Below are positions 44,232-55,021 of a stretch of 64,000 nt of DNA, in pieces. Below the pieces are notes generated by a model, which searched no databases, was not told the origin of the DNA, and worked only from the letters and a program-made list of their open reading frames with translations. Source of the stretch: Hymenobacter glacieicola. GTDB taxonomy: Bacteria > Bacteroidota > Bacteroidia > Cytophagales > Hymenobacteraceae. The translations under genes were made by a program, and so were the position numbers. Position 1 is the first letter of the stretch. Every line of letters starts with the position of its first letter. The stretch spans positions 62,001 through 126,000 of the forward strand of contig NZ_BMGS01000005.1 of assembly GCF_014640315.1 (NCBI RefSeq). The letters run 5' to 3'.

Positions 44232-47200
44232 CTACTCAACGTGGGCATTGCCAAGCTGCTCTACGGCGGCTTCCAGCAAATCGGCAAGCTGGCAGGTTAG
44301 GGCCGGGAGCTGGTCGGGGGTGGCCAGGGCGGGCGCATTGGGCCTGGACAGCGGCTCCAGCGCGGCTACTAATTCCTGGGCGGCCTCAATGCCCAGCAAC
44401 TGCAAGGACGGCCGCAGCTTGTGCACAACAGCGCCTACGGCCGGCCAATCGGCGGCGGCCCCGGCGGCCCGCAGCTGAGCGGCAGCAGCCGGCGTATGTG
44501 TCCGGAAAGAGCCCACTATTTTCTGCATGAAGATGGTGCTGCCGTGGGCCGTATCGCGCAGGCGGGTAAGATCAAACAGCGAGGCCGGCGCTTCTACTGG
44601 CACCTCGGTTGGGGCTCCGGCAAGTGCTGGCGCATCGGCCGGGGTAGGGGTCGGGGCTGGTTGAGCTTCCAGCACGGCCACCGCAACGGGGCGCAGGTTG
44701 GCTTCCAGCTTGCGAAACAAATCGTCCTCTTCAAAGGGCTTGGAGAGGTAGTCCAGACCAGCGGCTTGGTACGTCTCGTTATCGGAGCGCATCACGTTGG
44801 CCGTGAGGGCAATAACGGGAGTAGTAGCGCGCAGCGGGTCAGGGTGCTGGCGCAGGCGGTGGGTCACGTCGAGGCCGCTCATGCCGGGCATCTGAATGTC
44901 CATCAGCACTACGTCATACAGGCGGGCCTCCAGTTGGTCCAGAGCCTCGTTGCCATCGGAGGCCACATGGGTTTCCACCTCCCAGCCTTCCAGAATCAGC
45001 AGGGCCAGCTGCTGGTTTACGGGGTGGTCTTCCACCAGCAGCACGCGCTTGCCGCGCAGCTTGGCGTAGTCGGGTGGGGGTAGGCGGGTAGGCTCGGGCA
45101 GGGCGTGCTGAGCCCGGGGCAAGGTCAGGGAAAGAAAGAAAGAGCTGCCTTTGTCCAGTTCACTTTCCACCCGCATCTGCCCGCCCAGCTGCTGCACCAG
45201 GCTGCGGCTGATGGTCAGGCCCAGACCCGTACCGCCAAAGCGGCGCGAAATATCGGCGTAGGCCTGCGAGAAACTTTCGAAAATGGTGTCCTGCTTATCC
45301 GGCGAAATGCCAATGCCCGTGTCGCGCACCTCAAACTCCAGGGTTAGCTCCGTTGGGGTTTCCTCGAGCAGGCGGGAGGTAAGGGCTACCTCGCCGCGGG
45401 TTGTGAACTTTACGGCGTTGCTGAGCAGGTTGAGCAGAATCTGGTTGATGCGACCCGGGTCGCCGATGACGACGGGGTGCGGCAGCGGTAGCAGCTCCAG
45501 CCGGAAGCCAATGCCCTTTTCCTCGGCCCGAAATGCCAGGCTCTGCACCGCATCCTGAATCGACTGGTTGATATCGAAGGCCATGCGCTCCAGCTCCAGC
45601 TTGCCGGCCTCGATTTTGGCCACGTCCAGCACGTCGTTGATGACGGTGAGCAGGTGGCGGCCTGAGTTGCGCAGGATGCGCAGGTGCTCCTGCTGGGCGG
45701 GGTCGAGCGGGGTTTTGGACAGCAGCCCGGCCATGCCCAAAATGCCATTGATGGGTGTGCGAATTTCGTGGCTCATGTTGGCCAAAAAATTTTCCTTGGC
45801 CCGGGCCGTATTCTCGGCTTCCTCCTTGGCGCGCAGCAGCTCCTGCTCGGCCTGAATTCGCTCGGTTATTTCCTGACCGTAAGCAATGACATAAGGCAGC
45901 TCGCCGGGCTCCTCCACGCGGTAGTTGTTGTACATCAGGTGGTGAGGGCGGCCGTCGGCGCCGTGCAGGGTCATCAGGCCCATGAGTTCCTGCTGCTGGT
46001 GAGCCTGCTCCAGGTACAGCTCAAGCTGGGGATGCAGCTCAGGGCTCAGCACCTGGTGCAGAGTGCGGCCTACCAGCAGCTCCGGTACCACGCCTACCAG
46101 CTGGGCCGCCGCGGGGTTCACCGACAGCAGCACGCCCTGCAAGTCATGGGTGCAGATGAGGGCCTGGGAGTAGTGCATCAGGTCGCGGTACTGCTTGGCC
46201 GTGCGCTCCAGGGTAGTACCGGCCTGCTTTATCTCCGTAATGTCGGTGCTCACGCCCATGACGTTGAGGCTGCCATCAGCCCGAAGCAAGGGCCGAATAC
46301 TGGTCTGGAACCAGCGCACGGCCCCGCTGAGCTGGGTAAAGGAGCTTTCGTAGGCTATTTCCTGGCCCGTTTTCAGCACTTGCTGAATGCTTTGCTCGTG
46401 GGCCCAGTTTTCGGTGGCTACCGGGTCTTCGGGGCTGGCCGAGCTGGTGGTGCGGTGGCGGCCGGTGCGCATCAGATCCTCGAAGGCCTGGTTGGAAAAC
46501 TGCGTTTTCCCCTCCGCGTCGCACACCCAAATAATGATAGGGGTGGTGTTAACTACCTGCTGCACAAAGTCTTGTTGCTCCTGCAGGCGGGCTTCGCTAC
46601 GCCGCACTTTCTCCTCGGCCTCGTGACGCTCCGTAATATCCAGCCCGTAGCCAATAACCATGCGTAGGTCGCCTTCCGGGCCAAACACGGGGTGCATGTG
46701 GCGCAAAGACAGGCGCTGACCTTCGGGCGTATCCAGGGTTTCTTCCCAGGCCATCAGGCGGCGCTGCTGCACGGCCTGCTCGAAGATGGCCCGCCGCCGA
46801 TGGGCCAGTTCCAGTGGGCGGTTCCGGTACTCGAAGTATTCAAAGTCGTTGTGCCCAATAATCCATTCGCGCAGGGCTGCGTCGCGGATGGCGGAGGGGT
46901 TCACGAACCGGTAGCGTTGCTGGGTATCCAAAACGGCCACGTCGGCGGGCAGCTGGTTGAGTACGGTCTCGTAAAACTCCTGCTGCTCCACCAAGCGCTT
47001 TTCGGCGTCCTTTACCTGGGTAATGTCGGTGAAGTAGAGGTTCACGTACTGGTCGTGCACGAAGGGCACAATGGCCAGCTGAAAGCAGTGGTCAGCAAAG
47101 CCGATTTCGGCCTGGGTGGGCACCCCCGCCGCTAGGGCGTTAGTAGCGGCCTGGTACAGATTCTGGGAGAAGGCCGGCTCCTCCCGCGGGTCCATATATT

Positions 47201-47834
47201 CCTGCCGCAACTCCTCGGCGGCCGGGTTGGCGTACAGCACGCGGCCGTTGGCGTGCAGGCGCAGCACCGGATTGGGGTTCTGGCCCGGAATCCGGGAGAG
47301 GGAGTTCAGGTACTGCTCGGCGCGGCGGGCCTGGGTTACGTCGCGGAAGGAGAGCATGAAGCCCGTCGGCACCAGGTCATCCGGGCCGCTGAGCGGAATG
47401 AAGTCCATTTCCAGCACCGTGCTATCGGCCAGCTCCAGGTCTTCGCCCAGCACCCGCTGGTTTACGGCACGCATGGCCTCCAGGCGCTGGCGCATGGCCT
47501 CGGGCCGGGCTGCTTGGTTAATGAGGCCTTCCAGCAGGGGCTCCGCGGGCTGCTCCTGCATGCCCGGCGAGGCGTCTTCCAGCCCAAACAAGTCACAAAA
47601 CTCCTGGTTCAGCAACACGACTTTGCCATTTTGGTGGGCTACCAACACCGCCACCCGCAGGTTCTGGGTTAGGCGGGTAATGCTGCCCGTCAGGCGCCCA
47701 ACAACCCGCTGAGTAGCCGTCAGGTGGCGGCGCAGTGCCTGCACCTGCCGCTCCGCCGCCATTCGTTCCCGTCGCTCCTGGGCCAACTGGTCGGCCAGGG
47801 TACCCGCGTCAATAGTTGAATCAGAGGAAGACAT
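44232..47834 (-). CDS. Hybrid PAS sensor histidine kinase with receiver and HPt domains
   Basis: 1200 residues, no membrane helix, so cytoplasmic. Order: coiled coil (10-50), about five PAS domains (60-655; e.g. DVTQARRAEQYLNSL, DITERHEAEEKVRRSE, DITEIKQAGTTLERT boundaries), coiled coil, HisKA with phospho-His near 690 (MSHEIRTPINGILGMAG), HATPase (NLLSNAVKFT, DTGIGI, GGTGLGL), receiver domain with Asp near 976 (VVLMDIQMPGMSG) and C-terminal HPt with His near 1136 (VVHKLRPS). This is a full phosphorelay on one chain. Signal unknown; PAS domains could bind heme, flavin or small ligands. The output regulator is not identified; the convergent LytTR regulator is a candidate only by position. Confidence 0.95.
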   Translation of the reverse strand: MSSSDSTIDAGTLADQLAQERRERMAAERQVQALRRHLTATQRVVGRLTGSITRLTQNLRVAVLVAHQNGKVVLLNQEFCDLFGLEDASPGMQEQPAEPLLEGLINQAARPEAMRQRLEAMRAVNQRVLGEDLELADSTVLEMDFIPLSGPDDLVPTGFMLSFRDVTQARRAEQYLNSLSRIPGQNPNPVLRLHANGRVLYANPAAEELRQEYMDPREEPAFSQNLYQAATNALAAGVPTQAEIGFADHCFQLAIVPFVHDQYVNLYFTDITQVKDAEKRLVEQQEFYETVLNQLPADVAVLDTQQRYRFVNPSAIRDAALREWIIGHNDFEYFEYRNRPLELAHRRRAIFEQAVQQRRLMAWEETLDTPEGQRLSLRHMHPVFGPEGDLRMVIGYGLDITERHEAEEKVRRSEARLQEQQDFVQQVVNTTPIIIWVCDAEGKTQFSNQAFEDLMRTGRHRTTSSASPEDPVATENWAHEQSIQQVLKTGQEIAYESSFTQLSGAVRWFQTSIRPLLRADGSLNVMGVSTDITEIKQAGTTLERTAKQYRDLMHYSQALICTHDLQGVLLSVNPAAAQLVGVVPELLVGRTLHQVLSPELHPQLELYLEQAHQQQELMGLMTLHGADGRPHHLMYNNYRVEEPGELPYVIAYGQEITERIQAEQELLRAKEEAENTARAKENFLANMSHEIRTPINGILGMAGLLSKTPLDPAQQEHLRILRNSGRHLLTVINDVLDVAKIEAGKLELERMAFDINQSIQDAVQSLAFRAEEKGIGFRLELLPLPHPVVIGDPGRINQILLNLLSNAVKFTTRGEVALTSRLLEETPTELTLEFEVRDTGIGISPDKQDTIFESFSQAYADISRRFGGTGLGLTISRSLVQQLGGQMRVESELDKGSSFFLSLTLPRAQHALPEPTRLPPPDYAKLRGKRVLLVEDHPVNQQLALLILEGWEVETHVASDGNEALDQLEARLYDVVLMDIQMPGMSGLDVTHRLRQHPDPLRATTPVIALTANVMRSDNETYQAAGLDYLSKPFEEDDLFRKLEANLRPVAVAVLEAQPAPTPTPADAPALAGAPTEVPVEAPASLFDLTRLRDTAHGSTIFMQKIVGSFRTHTPAAAAQLRAAGAAADWPAVGAVVHKLRPSLQLLGIEAAQELVAALEPLSRPNAPALATPDQLPALTCQLADLLEAAVEQLGNAHVE

Positions 47835-47950
47835 AGAAAACGGCAGAATCAGGCAGTAGCAGCTTAAGACGCTAACCTGGAGCTAGTAAGGTAGTAGAGC
47901 CGGCAAGCGAGAATGCCGGTTGGTATAGGAAAGATAGGAATGATTCCGGG

Positions 47951-48580
47951 CTAGCCCAAGGCCAGCCCCGCACTTACTCCCAGCACCAGCCCCGCGCCCA
48001 GTGCCAGGCCAGCCCATACCTGTGCTTCGGTATGAGCATTGAGGGCCAGCCGGGCGCTGCCCACGGCCCCGGCCGCCAGAATAGTGCCGGCCAGCCACCA
48101 CACAGTAGGGCCACTGTCGGGCTCACTTAAGTGCAGAACCGCCAGTAGTCCGGCGGCCCCGCCCATGCCCACGCCGTGGGCCGAAATCTTCCAGCGCAGG
48201 GTGAGCAGGAAGGTGAGCAGCACGGCCACGGTCATGCCAGTCATCATGCGGGGTAGCAGCGGATCGAACAGGCCCGGCCGGTGCAGCAGCCAGGCCGCCG
48301 CCCCGAAGCTGCTGGCGGCCAGCAGCAGGGGCCAGGCCCGCTGCTCCCGCTCGGGCATCTGCAACGAGTCGACCAGCCCAAACTTAATAAGCACTACCGT
48401 GCCCAGGCAGGGTAGCAGAAACGTGAAGCCCCACACCACCGCCAGCACCAGCCACCGGTCGGGCAGGGGCGGAAGAATTACTACCCCAGGCAACTGGTAG
48501 CAGACGATGTAGAATAGGTAAAACGGCACCAGCAGCGGATGAAACACCGCCGACAGAGCCGTGGCAAAACCACGCGTCAC
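47951..48580 (-). CDS. PAP2-family phosphatase-like membrane protein
   Basis: 209 residues, six or seven hydrophobic helices. The C-terminal half has PAP2-like residues: KISAHGVGMGG and SARLALNAHTEAQVWAGLALG, matching SxHxxG and SR-x5-H-x3-Q/D patterns, but the N-terminal KxxxxxxRP motif is not seen. Bacteroidota proteins of this type are annotated as PA-phosphatases; activity on undecaprenyl or phosphatidyl phosphates is possible. It stands alone on the minus strand between the kinase and rpoN. Confidence 0.75.
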   Translation of the reverse strand: MTRGFATALSAVFHPLLVPFYLFYIVCYQLPGVVILPPLPDRWLVLAVVWGFTFLLPCLGTVVLIKFGLVDSLQMPEREQRAWPLLLAASSFGAAAWLLHRPGLFDPLLPRMMTGMTVAVLLTFLLTLRWKISAHGVGMGGAAGLLAVLHLSEPDSGPTVWWLAGTILAAGAVGSARLALNAHTEAQVWAGLALGAGLVLGVSAGLALG

Positions 48581-48656
48581 GAATAGGCAGAGCTAGGGCA
48601 GAAGCAAACGAAGGTACGGCAGCCGGCAATGTAGGGAAGCGGCGGGGCTACCCCCC

Positions 48657-48704
48657 AAACCAACCGGGCCCCCGAAGCTACGCTAACGGGGGCCCGGTTG
48701 GTTT
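48657..48704. terminator. Terminator of rpoN
   Basis: 18-bp perfect stem (48657-48674 with 48687-48704) with a 12-base loop, 18 bases beyond the rpoN stop on the minus strand. Confidence 0.8.
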
Positions 48705-48721
48705 GCCACTTGGCGGGCGGC

Positions 48722-50311
48722 CTACAGCTCCTTGCGCAGGCGGGCTACCGGAATGTTCAGCTGCTCGCGGTACTTGGCTACCGTGCGACGGGCAATATTG
48801 TAGCCGCGGGCGTTGAGCATTTTTTCCAGCTTGTCATCCGAAAGAGGCTTGTTTTTCTGCTCGCCCTCAATGATTTCCTTTAGAATGTGCTTTACCTCCC
48901 GGCTCGAGGCGTCCTCGCCCGAGTCGGTGGCAATGCCTTCGGAGAAGAAGTACTTAAGCGGATAAATGCCGAACTCAGTCTGCACCGATTTGGAGTTGGC
49001 TACCCGGCTTACGGTGCTGATGTCCATGCCGATTTCCTGGGCAATGTCCTTCAGAATCATGGGCCGCAGCTTGCTCTCGTCGCCCTCGGCAAAGAACTCG
49101 CTTTGATAGCGCACAATGGCGTCCATGGTGCGCAGCAGGGTGTTCTGGCGCTGACGGATGGCGTCAATAAACCACTTGGCCGAGTCCAGCTTCTGCTTGA
49201 CGAAGGTTACGGCCTCTTTCATCTTCTTGTCCTTCTTCGAGGCCTTGTCGTAGGCCCGGAACATATCGGTGTAGGCCGGCGACACCCGCAGGTCAGGAGC
49301 GTTGCGCGAGTTCAGCGTCAGGTTGAACTGGCCGTTGTCGTGGGTCAGAATAAAGTCGGGAATGATGTACTGCACCTTGCCCATGCCTACCGGGCCGGTG
49401 CCACCGGGCTTGGGGTTAAGCTTGAGAATCAGGGCAATGGCCTCTTTTAGCTCGTCGTCTTCCAGGTCCAGCTTCTGCTGAATGCGGGGGTAGTGCTTTT
49501 TGGTAAACTCGTCAAAGGTTTCGTTCAGGATCTGCTCGGCGTGCTCGGTTGCCTCGTCCTGGGGGCGGCGCTCCAGCTGCAGCAGCAGGCACTCCTGCAG
49601 GTCGCGGGCGCCAATGCCGGGCGGGTCAAACGACTGAATGACGTGCAGCACGGCCTCAATTTCCGGCACGGAGGCCTCAATGTTCTGGGAAAACGCCAGG
49701 TCGTTGGCAATGGCCGACAAGTCGCGGCGGATGTAACCGTCCCCGTCGATGGAGCCAATCAGCTGGCGGCCAATGGCTTCTTGTTTTTCATCGAGGTTGG
49801 CAAAACCCAGCTGGTCCAGCAGGTTGTCCATCAGGGAGCCGCTGGTGTCGGCCAGGGGCATTTCCCGGTCGTCCTCGTCTTCGCCCGGGCCGTCGCCCTG
49901 CATTTTGTAGCCCGCTATTTCGTCGTCGTTGAGGTAGTCGCTCAGGTCCAGGTCGTCGTTATCCGACGACTCCTTGCTATCGGCGGGCTCCTCCTTGGTG
50001 GGAAGCTCTATTTCGGGTTGCTCTTCGCTTTGGCCACCGTCAAAATCCTCGTCGAGGGTGTTATCCGGGTTATCGAACTCCGAGTCGGGGTCGTTGTCGA
50101 AGTCTTCGTCCGAGTCGCTGGAGTCGTCACGGTCCTGGTCCTCAAACTCATCATCGGGCTCGTCGCCTTCTTCCAGGGCCGGGTTTACTTCCAGCTCTTC
50201 CTTAATACGGGCCTCTAGCTCTGCGGTCGGAATCTGCAGGAGCTTAATAAATTGAATCTGTTGGGGGCTCAGCTTCTGCGAGAGAAGCTGCTTCATGTCC
50301 AGTCGTTGCAT
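48722..50311 (-). CDS. rpoN: RNA polymerase sigma-54 factor
   Basis: 529 residues. Region I is Gln/Leu-rich (MKQLLSQKLSPQQIQFIKLLQIP), followed by an unusually long acidic region II (about 50-150, many Asp/Glu/Ser), the core-binding region III and the DNA-binding part with the RpoN box ARRTVAKYRE near the C-terminus. Known role: directs polymerase to -24/-12 promoters and needs AAA+ activators; none of these is in the window. Minus-strand -7 element at 50361-50368. Confidence 0.97.
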   Translation of the reverse strand: MQRLDMKQLLSQKLSPQQIQFIKLLQIPTAELEARIKEELEVNPALEEGDEPDDEFEDQDRDDSSDSDEDFDNDPDSEFDNPDNTLDEDFDGGQSEEQPEIELPTKEEPADSKESSDNDDLDLSDYLNDDEIAGYKMQGDGPGEDEDDREMPLADTSGSLMDNLLDQLGFANLDEKQEAIGRQLIGSIDGDGYIRRDLSAIANDLAFSQNIEASVPEIEAVLHVIQSFDPPGIGARDLQECLLLQLERRPQDEATEHAEQILNETFDEFTKKHYPRIQQKLDLEDDELKEAIALILKLNPKPGGTGPVGMGKVQYIIPDFILTHDNGQFNLTLNSRNAPDLRVSPAYTDMFRAYDKASKKDKKMKEAVTFVKQKLDSAKWFIDAIRQRQNTLLRTMDAIVRYQSEFFAEGDESKLRPMILKDIAQEIGMDISTVSRVANSKSVQTEFGIYPLKYFFSEGIATDSGEDASSREVKHILKEIIEGEQKNKPLSDDKLEKMLNARGYNIARRTVAKYREQLNIPVARLRKEL

Positions 50312-50360
50312 ACTCCAAAAACGCGTACGCCCCGCCGGTTTGGAAACGGGGTGGTTAGGC

Positions 50361-50368
50361 CAAATATA
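50361..50368 (-). promoter_or_regulatory. Candidate -7 element of rpoN
   Basis: Minus-strand TATATTTG, full match to TAnnTTTG, 50 bases before the ATG. Confidence 0.6.
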
Positions 50369-50544
50369 GCCCTTTCTCTACTGGAGTTACGGCGAAAATG
50401 TTGGCTTTCCTGGTGGGCTTGGACGACGCAAAGTGCCGCCTGGCTTGAGGGGTAGGGGCCGCCGCGGCCGGCAGTTGGGCGCGGGCAAGGCGTTGTGCTT
50501 GGTTCTGGCCGGCAAATAGCGGTTTTCGCACCCCTTAAAACTTC

Positions 50545-50552
50545 TACCTTTG
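50545..50552 (+). promoter_or_regulatory. Candidate -7 element of asnS
   Basis: TACCTTTG, full match to TAnnTTTG, 42 bases before the ATG; GTTTTCG at 50522-50528, 16 bases upstream, may serve as the -33 region. Confidence 0.65.
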
Positions 50553-50593
50553 CTGTTCTTAGTGATTTACCTTTTCAGAAGAACAACCTCCCG

Positions 50594-52000
<1,407 letters not shown>

Positions 52001-52004
52001 ATCA

Positions 52005-52038
52005 CGGATTTAGCCGGATTTATCGGATTGCACGGATT
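52005..52038 (+). repeat. Four-copy CGGATT micro-repeat after asnS
   Basis: CGGATT at 52005, 52015, 52024 and 52033 (period 9-10), directly after the asnS stop codon and before the terminator. Short degenerate arrays of this sort are intergenic in many Bacteroidota; role unknown. Confidence 0.6.
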
Positions 52039-52047
52039 TGTATATGA

Positions 52048-52083
52048 CAAACGGCCGCCTTGCTTGCGTAGGGCGGCCGTTTG
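52048..52083. terminator. Terminator after asnS
   Basis: 12-bp perfect stem CAAACGGCCGCC / GGCGGCCGTTTG (52048-52059 with 52072-52083), between convergent asnS and the AlgJ-like gene. Confidence 0.75.
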
Positions 52084-52109
52084 CGTGCGTAATGGTTGAC
52101 TGTGCTTGC

Positions 52110-53420
52110 TTACTGCAGCAGCTGCCGCTCATACAGGTCCTGGGCTTTGGCGCGGATGCGCTGCTGAAAACCCTCCAGGTCTTTGGTTTGCTCTTCCCAG
52201 GAAGCCTCGCGGGCTAGCTTTTGCGCGAGCTGATCAATAGCCGCCTGGTCGGTAGCCGTAAGCGGATGGTATAGGCGGTACACGTGGTCGGTGAAGCCGT
52301 ATTCCCGGTCTTTGAGGTTGTGCTCGGTGAACAGGAGGATGACGAAACGGCGACTTTCGAGCTGTTGCTGCAAGTTCAGGTTGGCTACTCGCTCGCCCGT
52401 ATCGTGGTAGGTGCTGTCGGGCAGGTGCACCTCGTTGTTATAGTACCAGAAGCGGGTATCGTCGGCAAACTCACGCTGTACGTAGGGGCTGAACTGCATC
52501 AGGCCCCAGGTGAAACTGTCGCCTACGAATAAGGCCGAGGGGCGCGTTTGGCCGGCTTGCGGGGGCAGGAACGCCAGGCGCCGGTAAGCCAGCGGAGTAG
52601 CCTCGCGCTGCCACAGCAGGTTCAGGGGCCAGCCCAGGTCGTTATCCGTGGCCCGCAAGGAATCAGAGGAGCTAATGATGCGGGGCGGGCCCACGGTGCG
52701 CACCTGCGGAAAGCGCAAGTTGCCCAACTGCTCCAGGTGCCGCAAAAGCGTGTCGGCGGCCAGGGTGGCGCCGTAGCCGCTCCAGTGCGTGCCGGCCCGC
52801 GGGAAAAGAGGGTAGGGCTTGGTGGTTTTCCAGCGGGCAAATACGGGCACCAGATCCAGCAGGGCCACGCTGTCGGCGCGCATGGCCCGCGTGAACAGGT
52901 CGTAGTTGGTGACGGTGCCGGGAGCGGGCCGCAGGCGAAGCGGCAGGTCTTCGGGCTGAAAACGAGCCTTGTTGGGCGCCAGCACGAACAGCAGCTTCAC
53001 CCCGCGCCGGGCCAGTTCTTGCTGCACCAGGCGGAGCCGCCGCACCCGGAACCGCACCTCGGCCTCATCCAGTAAGTCTTGGCCGGCAAACGTGGCAATG
53101 GGGCCGGGCTGGAAAAGTACTTCGTGCTCCCCCACTGTCAGGTCGGTGAGGCCAGCTACCCGGAATAGCGAAAAGGAAAGCTGATTGTGCAGCCGAATTG
53201 CCAGGGTACGAAAGCCCAGACGGTCTTCTACGTACCGCCCCAGGGCTTCCTGGTAGGCGGTGCTGCGTAGCCCTTCCCAGCTGAAATCGGGGTGCGGGGC
53301 CCGGGTAAAGGCTCCGGCCAGCTCCCCTTCCGGGTAAAAGCGCAGCCGCGCCTGCAAGGCCGGCAACACCAGCAGCAGCACCAGCAGCCCGAGCAAAAGT
53401 CTTTTGAACAACGTCGTCAC
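52110..53420 (-). CDS. AlgJ/AlgX-like SGNH O-acetyltransferase domain protein
   Basis: 436 residues, N-terminal signal anchor (LLLGLLVLLLVLPALQARL). SGNH-like core of the AlgX/AlgJ/DHHW family: FVLAPNKARFQPEDLP, the His of GTHWSGYGATLAAD, and the nucleophile Ser in LFVGDSFTWG. Known role of family members: periplasmic transfer of acetyl groups to polysaccharides together with an MBOAT membrane partner. That partner is encoded 44 bases upstream on the same strand, so the two form a module. Acceptor glycan unknown. Confidence 0.88.
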   Translation of the reverse strand: MTTLFKRLLLGLLVLLLVLPALQARLRFYPEGELAGAFTRAPHPDFSWEGLRSTAYQEALGRYVEDRLGFRTLAIRLHNQLSFSLFRVAGLTDLTVGEHEVLFQPGPIATFAGQDLLDEAEVRFRVRRLRLVQQELARRGVKLLFVLAPNKARFQPEDLPLRLRPAPGTVTNYDLFTRAMRADSVALLDLVPVFARWKTTKPYPLFPRAGTHWSGYGATLAADTLLRHLEQLGNLRFPQVRTVGPPRIISSSDSLRATDNDLGWPLNLLWQREATPLAYRRLAFLPPQAGQTRPSALFVGDSFTWGLMQFSPYVQREFADDTRFWYYNNEVHLPDSTYHDTGERVANLNLQQQLESRRFVILLFTEHNLKDREYGFTDHVYRLYHPLTATDQAAIDQLAQKLAREASWEEQTKDLEGFQQRIRAKAQDLYERQLLQ

Positions 53421-53464
53421 AGAAAAAGAATAGCTCTGTCCAAGGGAAGGCCAGTGAAATAGAA

Positions 53465-54892
53465 CTAAAAGCGGAAGTAGATAAAGGGGTTAAACGAGCT
53501 GCCCACAATGTAGCCCATGCTCAGCAGCAGGAGCAGGGCCGTTACCGCCGTAATACCCGCCGCCGCCCGCACGGAGAAATGAGACGCCGCCAGCGTGCGT
53601 ATTTCCCAGCGCTCAATACGCGGCAGCGCCGCCATAAAGGAGAATAGGGCAGCCAGGGCCAGCGTAAACCAGAACTCCCGGGTGTAGTAGGGTAGGGCTG
53701 CGGTAGCCTCAGCCCCCAGGCCCAGCATGCGGCTGACATAGGCCAGCGCGCCCGCCAGGGTTTCGGCCCGGAACAGCACCCAGCCAACTACCGTGATAAG
53801 GAAAGTAGGCAGGATGCTCAGGGCGCCCAGCTTACGGTACAGCCGCAGCAAAAAGAGCCGGTCCAGAATGAGAAACAGGCCGTGGTAGGCTCCCCAGGCA
53901 ATAAAATTCCAGGCTGCCCCGTGCCAGAAACCCGACAGGATAAACACCGTCCAGAGGTTCACGTAGAGCCGGCCCGGCTTTACGCGGTTGCCGCCCAGCG
54001 GAATGTAAAGGTAGTCGCGCATCCAGCGGCCCAGCGTGATGTGCCACCGCTGCCAGAACTCGGTGATGCTGAGCGATATATAAGGGTTATTGAAGTTTTC
54101 CGGGAACTGAAATCCCATCAGCCGGCCCAGCCCAATGGCCATATCGGAGTAGCCCGAAAAGTCGAAGTAAATCTGGAAGGTGTACGCTACGGCTCCTAGC
54201 CAGGCCTGAGCCACGGGCAGCTGGGCGGGCGGCAGGCCGAAAATGGCATCTGCCTGCTCGCCCAGCACGTTGGCTATCAGTACCTTCTTGGCCAAACCAA
54301 TCATAAACCGGAATAGGCCCGCCAGCTTCTGGTCTACCGTATCGAAAGCGGTGCGGTCCGTCAGCTGATCGGCTATTTCGTGAAAGCGAACAATGGGACC
54401 TGCTATCATCTTGGGAAACAGCATGATATAGAGCATGAAGTCCCAGAAACTCCGCAGCGGCTTGTTCACGCCGCGGTACACGTCGATGGTGTAGGTGAGC
54501 TTTTCGAAGGTGAAAAATGAAATGCCGATGGGCAAGACTACCTTCTCCCACGTGAGCGGGGAGGCGCCGGCCACTTCGCCTAGGGCACTGACATTTTCGA
54601 GAAAGAAGTTGGCGTACTTAAAGTAAAAAAGCATTGCCACGTTCAAGACAATGCTCAGGATCAAATAAATGCGCTTTTGCCAGTTCTGGGCCTGGTCCAT
54701 AAACCGGATCAGCACAAAGTTGACGACCACAGAAGCCAGAAACAGGGCCAGGAAGTTGAGCCCGCCCCAGGCATAAAATAACAGGCTGGCTACCAGCGAT
54801 ACTACGTTCTTGAACCGGGTAGGGGCCAAGAAGTAGAGAAGTAGAAAACCGGGTAAAAAATAAAATAGAAACAGCGTACTGCTAAAGACCAT
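53465..54892 (-). CDS. MBOAT-family O-acyltransferase (AlgI-like)
   Basis: 475 residues from the ATG at 54892 ([15 protein letters not shown]). About 10-12 helices; AlgI-type conserved parts: [74 protein letters not shown] and the catalytic His in [11 protein letters not shown]. Known role: moves acetyl groups across the inner membrane for O-acetylation of extracellular polysaccharide. Operon with the AlgJ-like gene. Confidence 0.95.
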   Translation of the reverse strand: [475 protein letters not shown]

Positions 54893-55021
54893 GCGCGGCA
54901 ACGTAAGAATTCAGCACAAGGTAGTAAGCCGGCTAGTATTCTCGTAGGCGTCAGATATGCTACCCCCCAGGCCATCCGAAGACAACGTGTTGGGGCGAAA
55001 GAACCGTGAGAGGTAGCTAGG

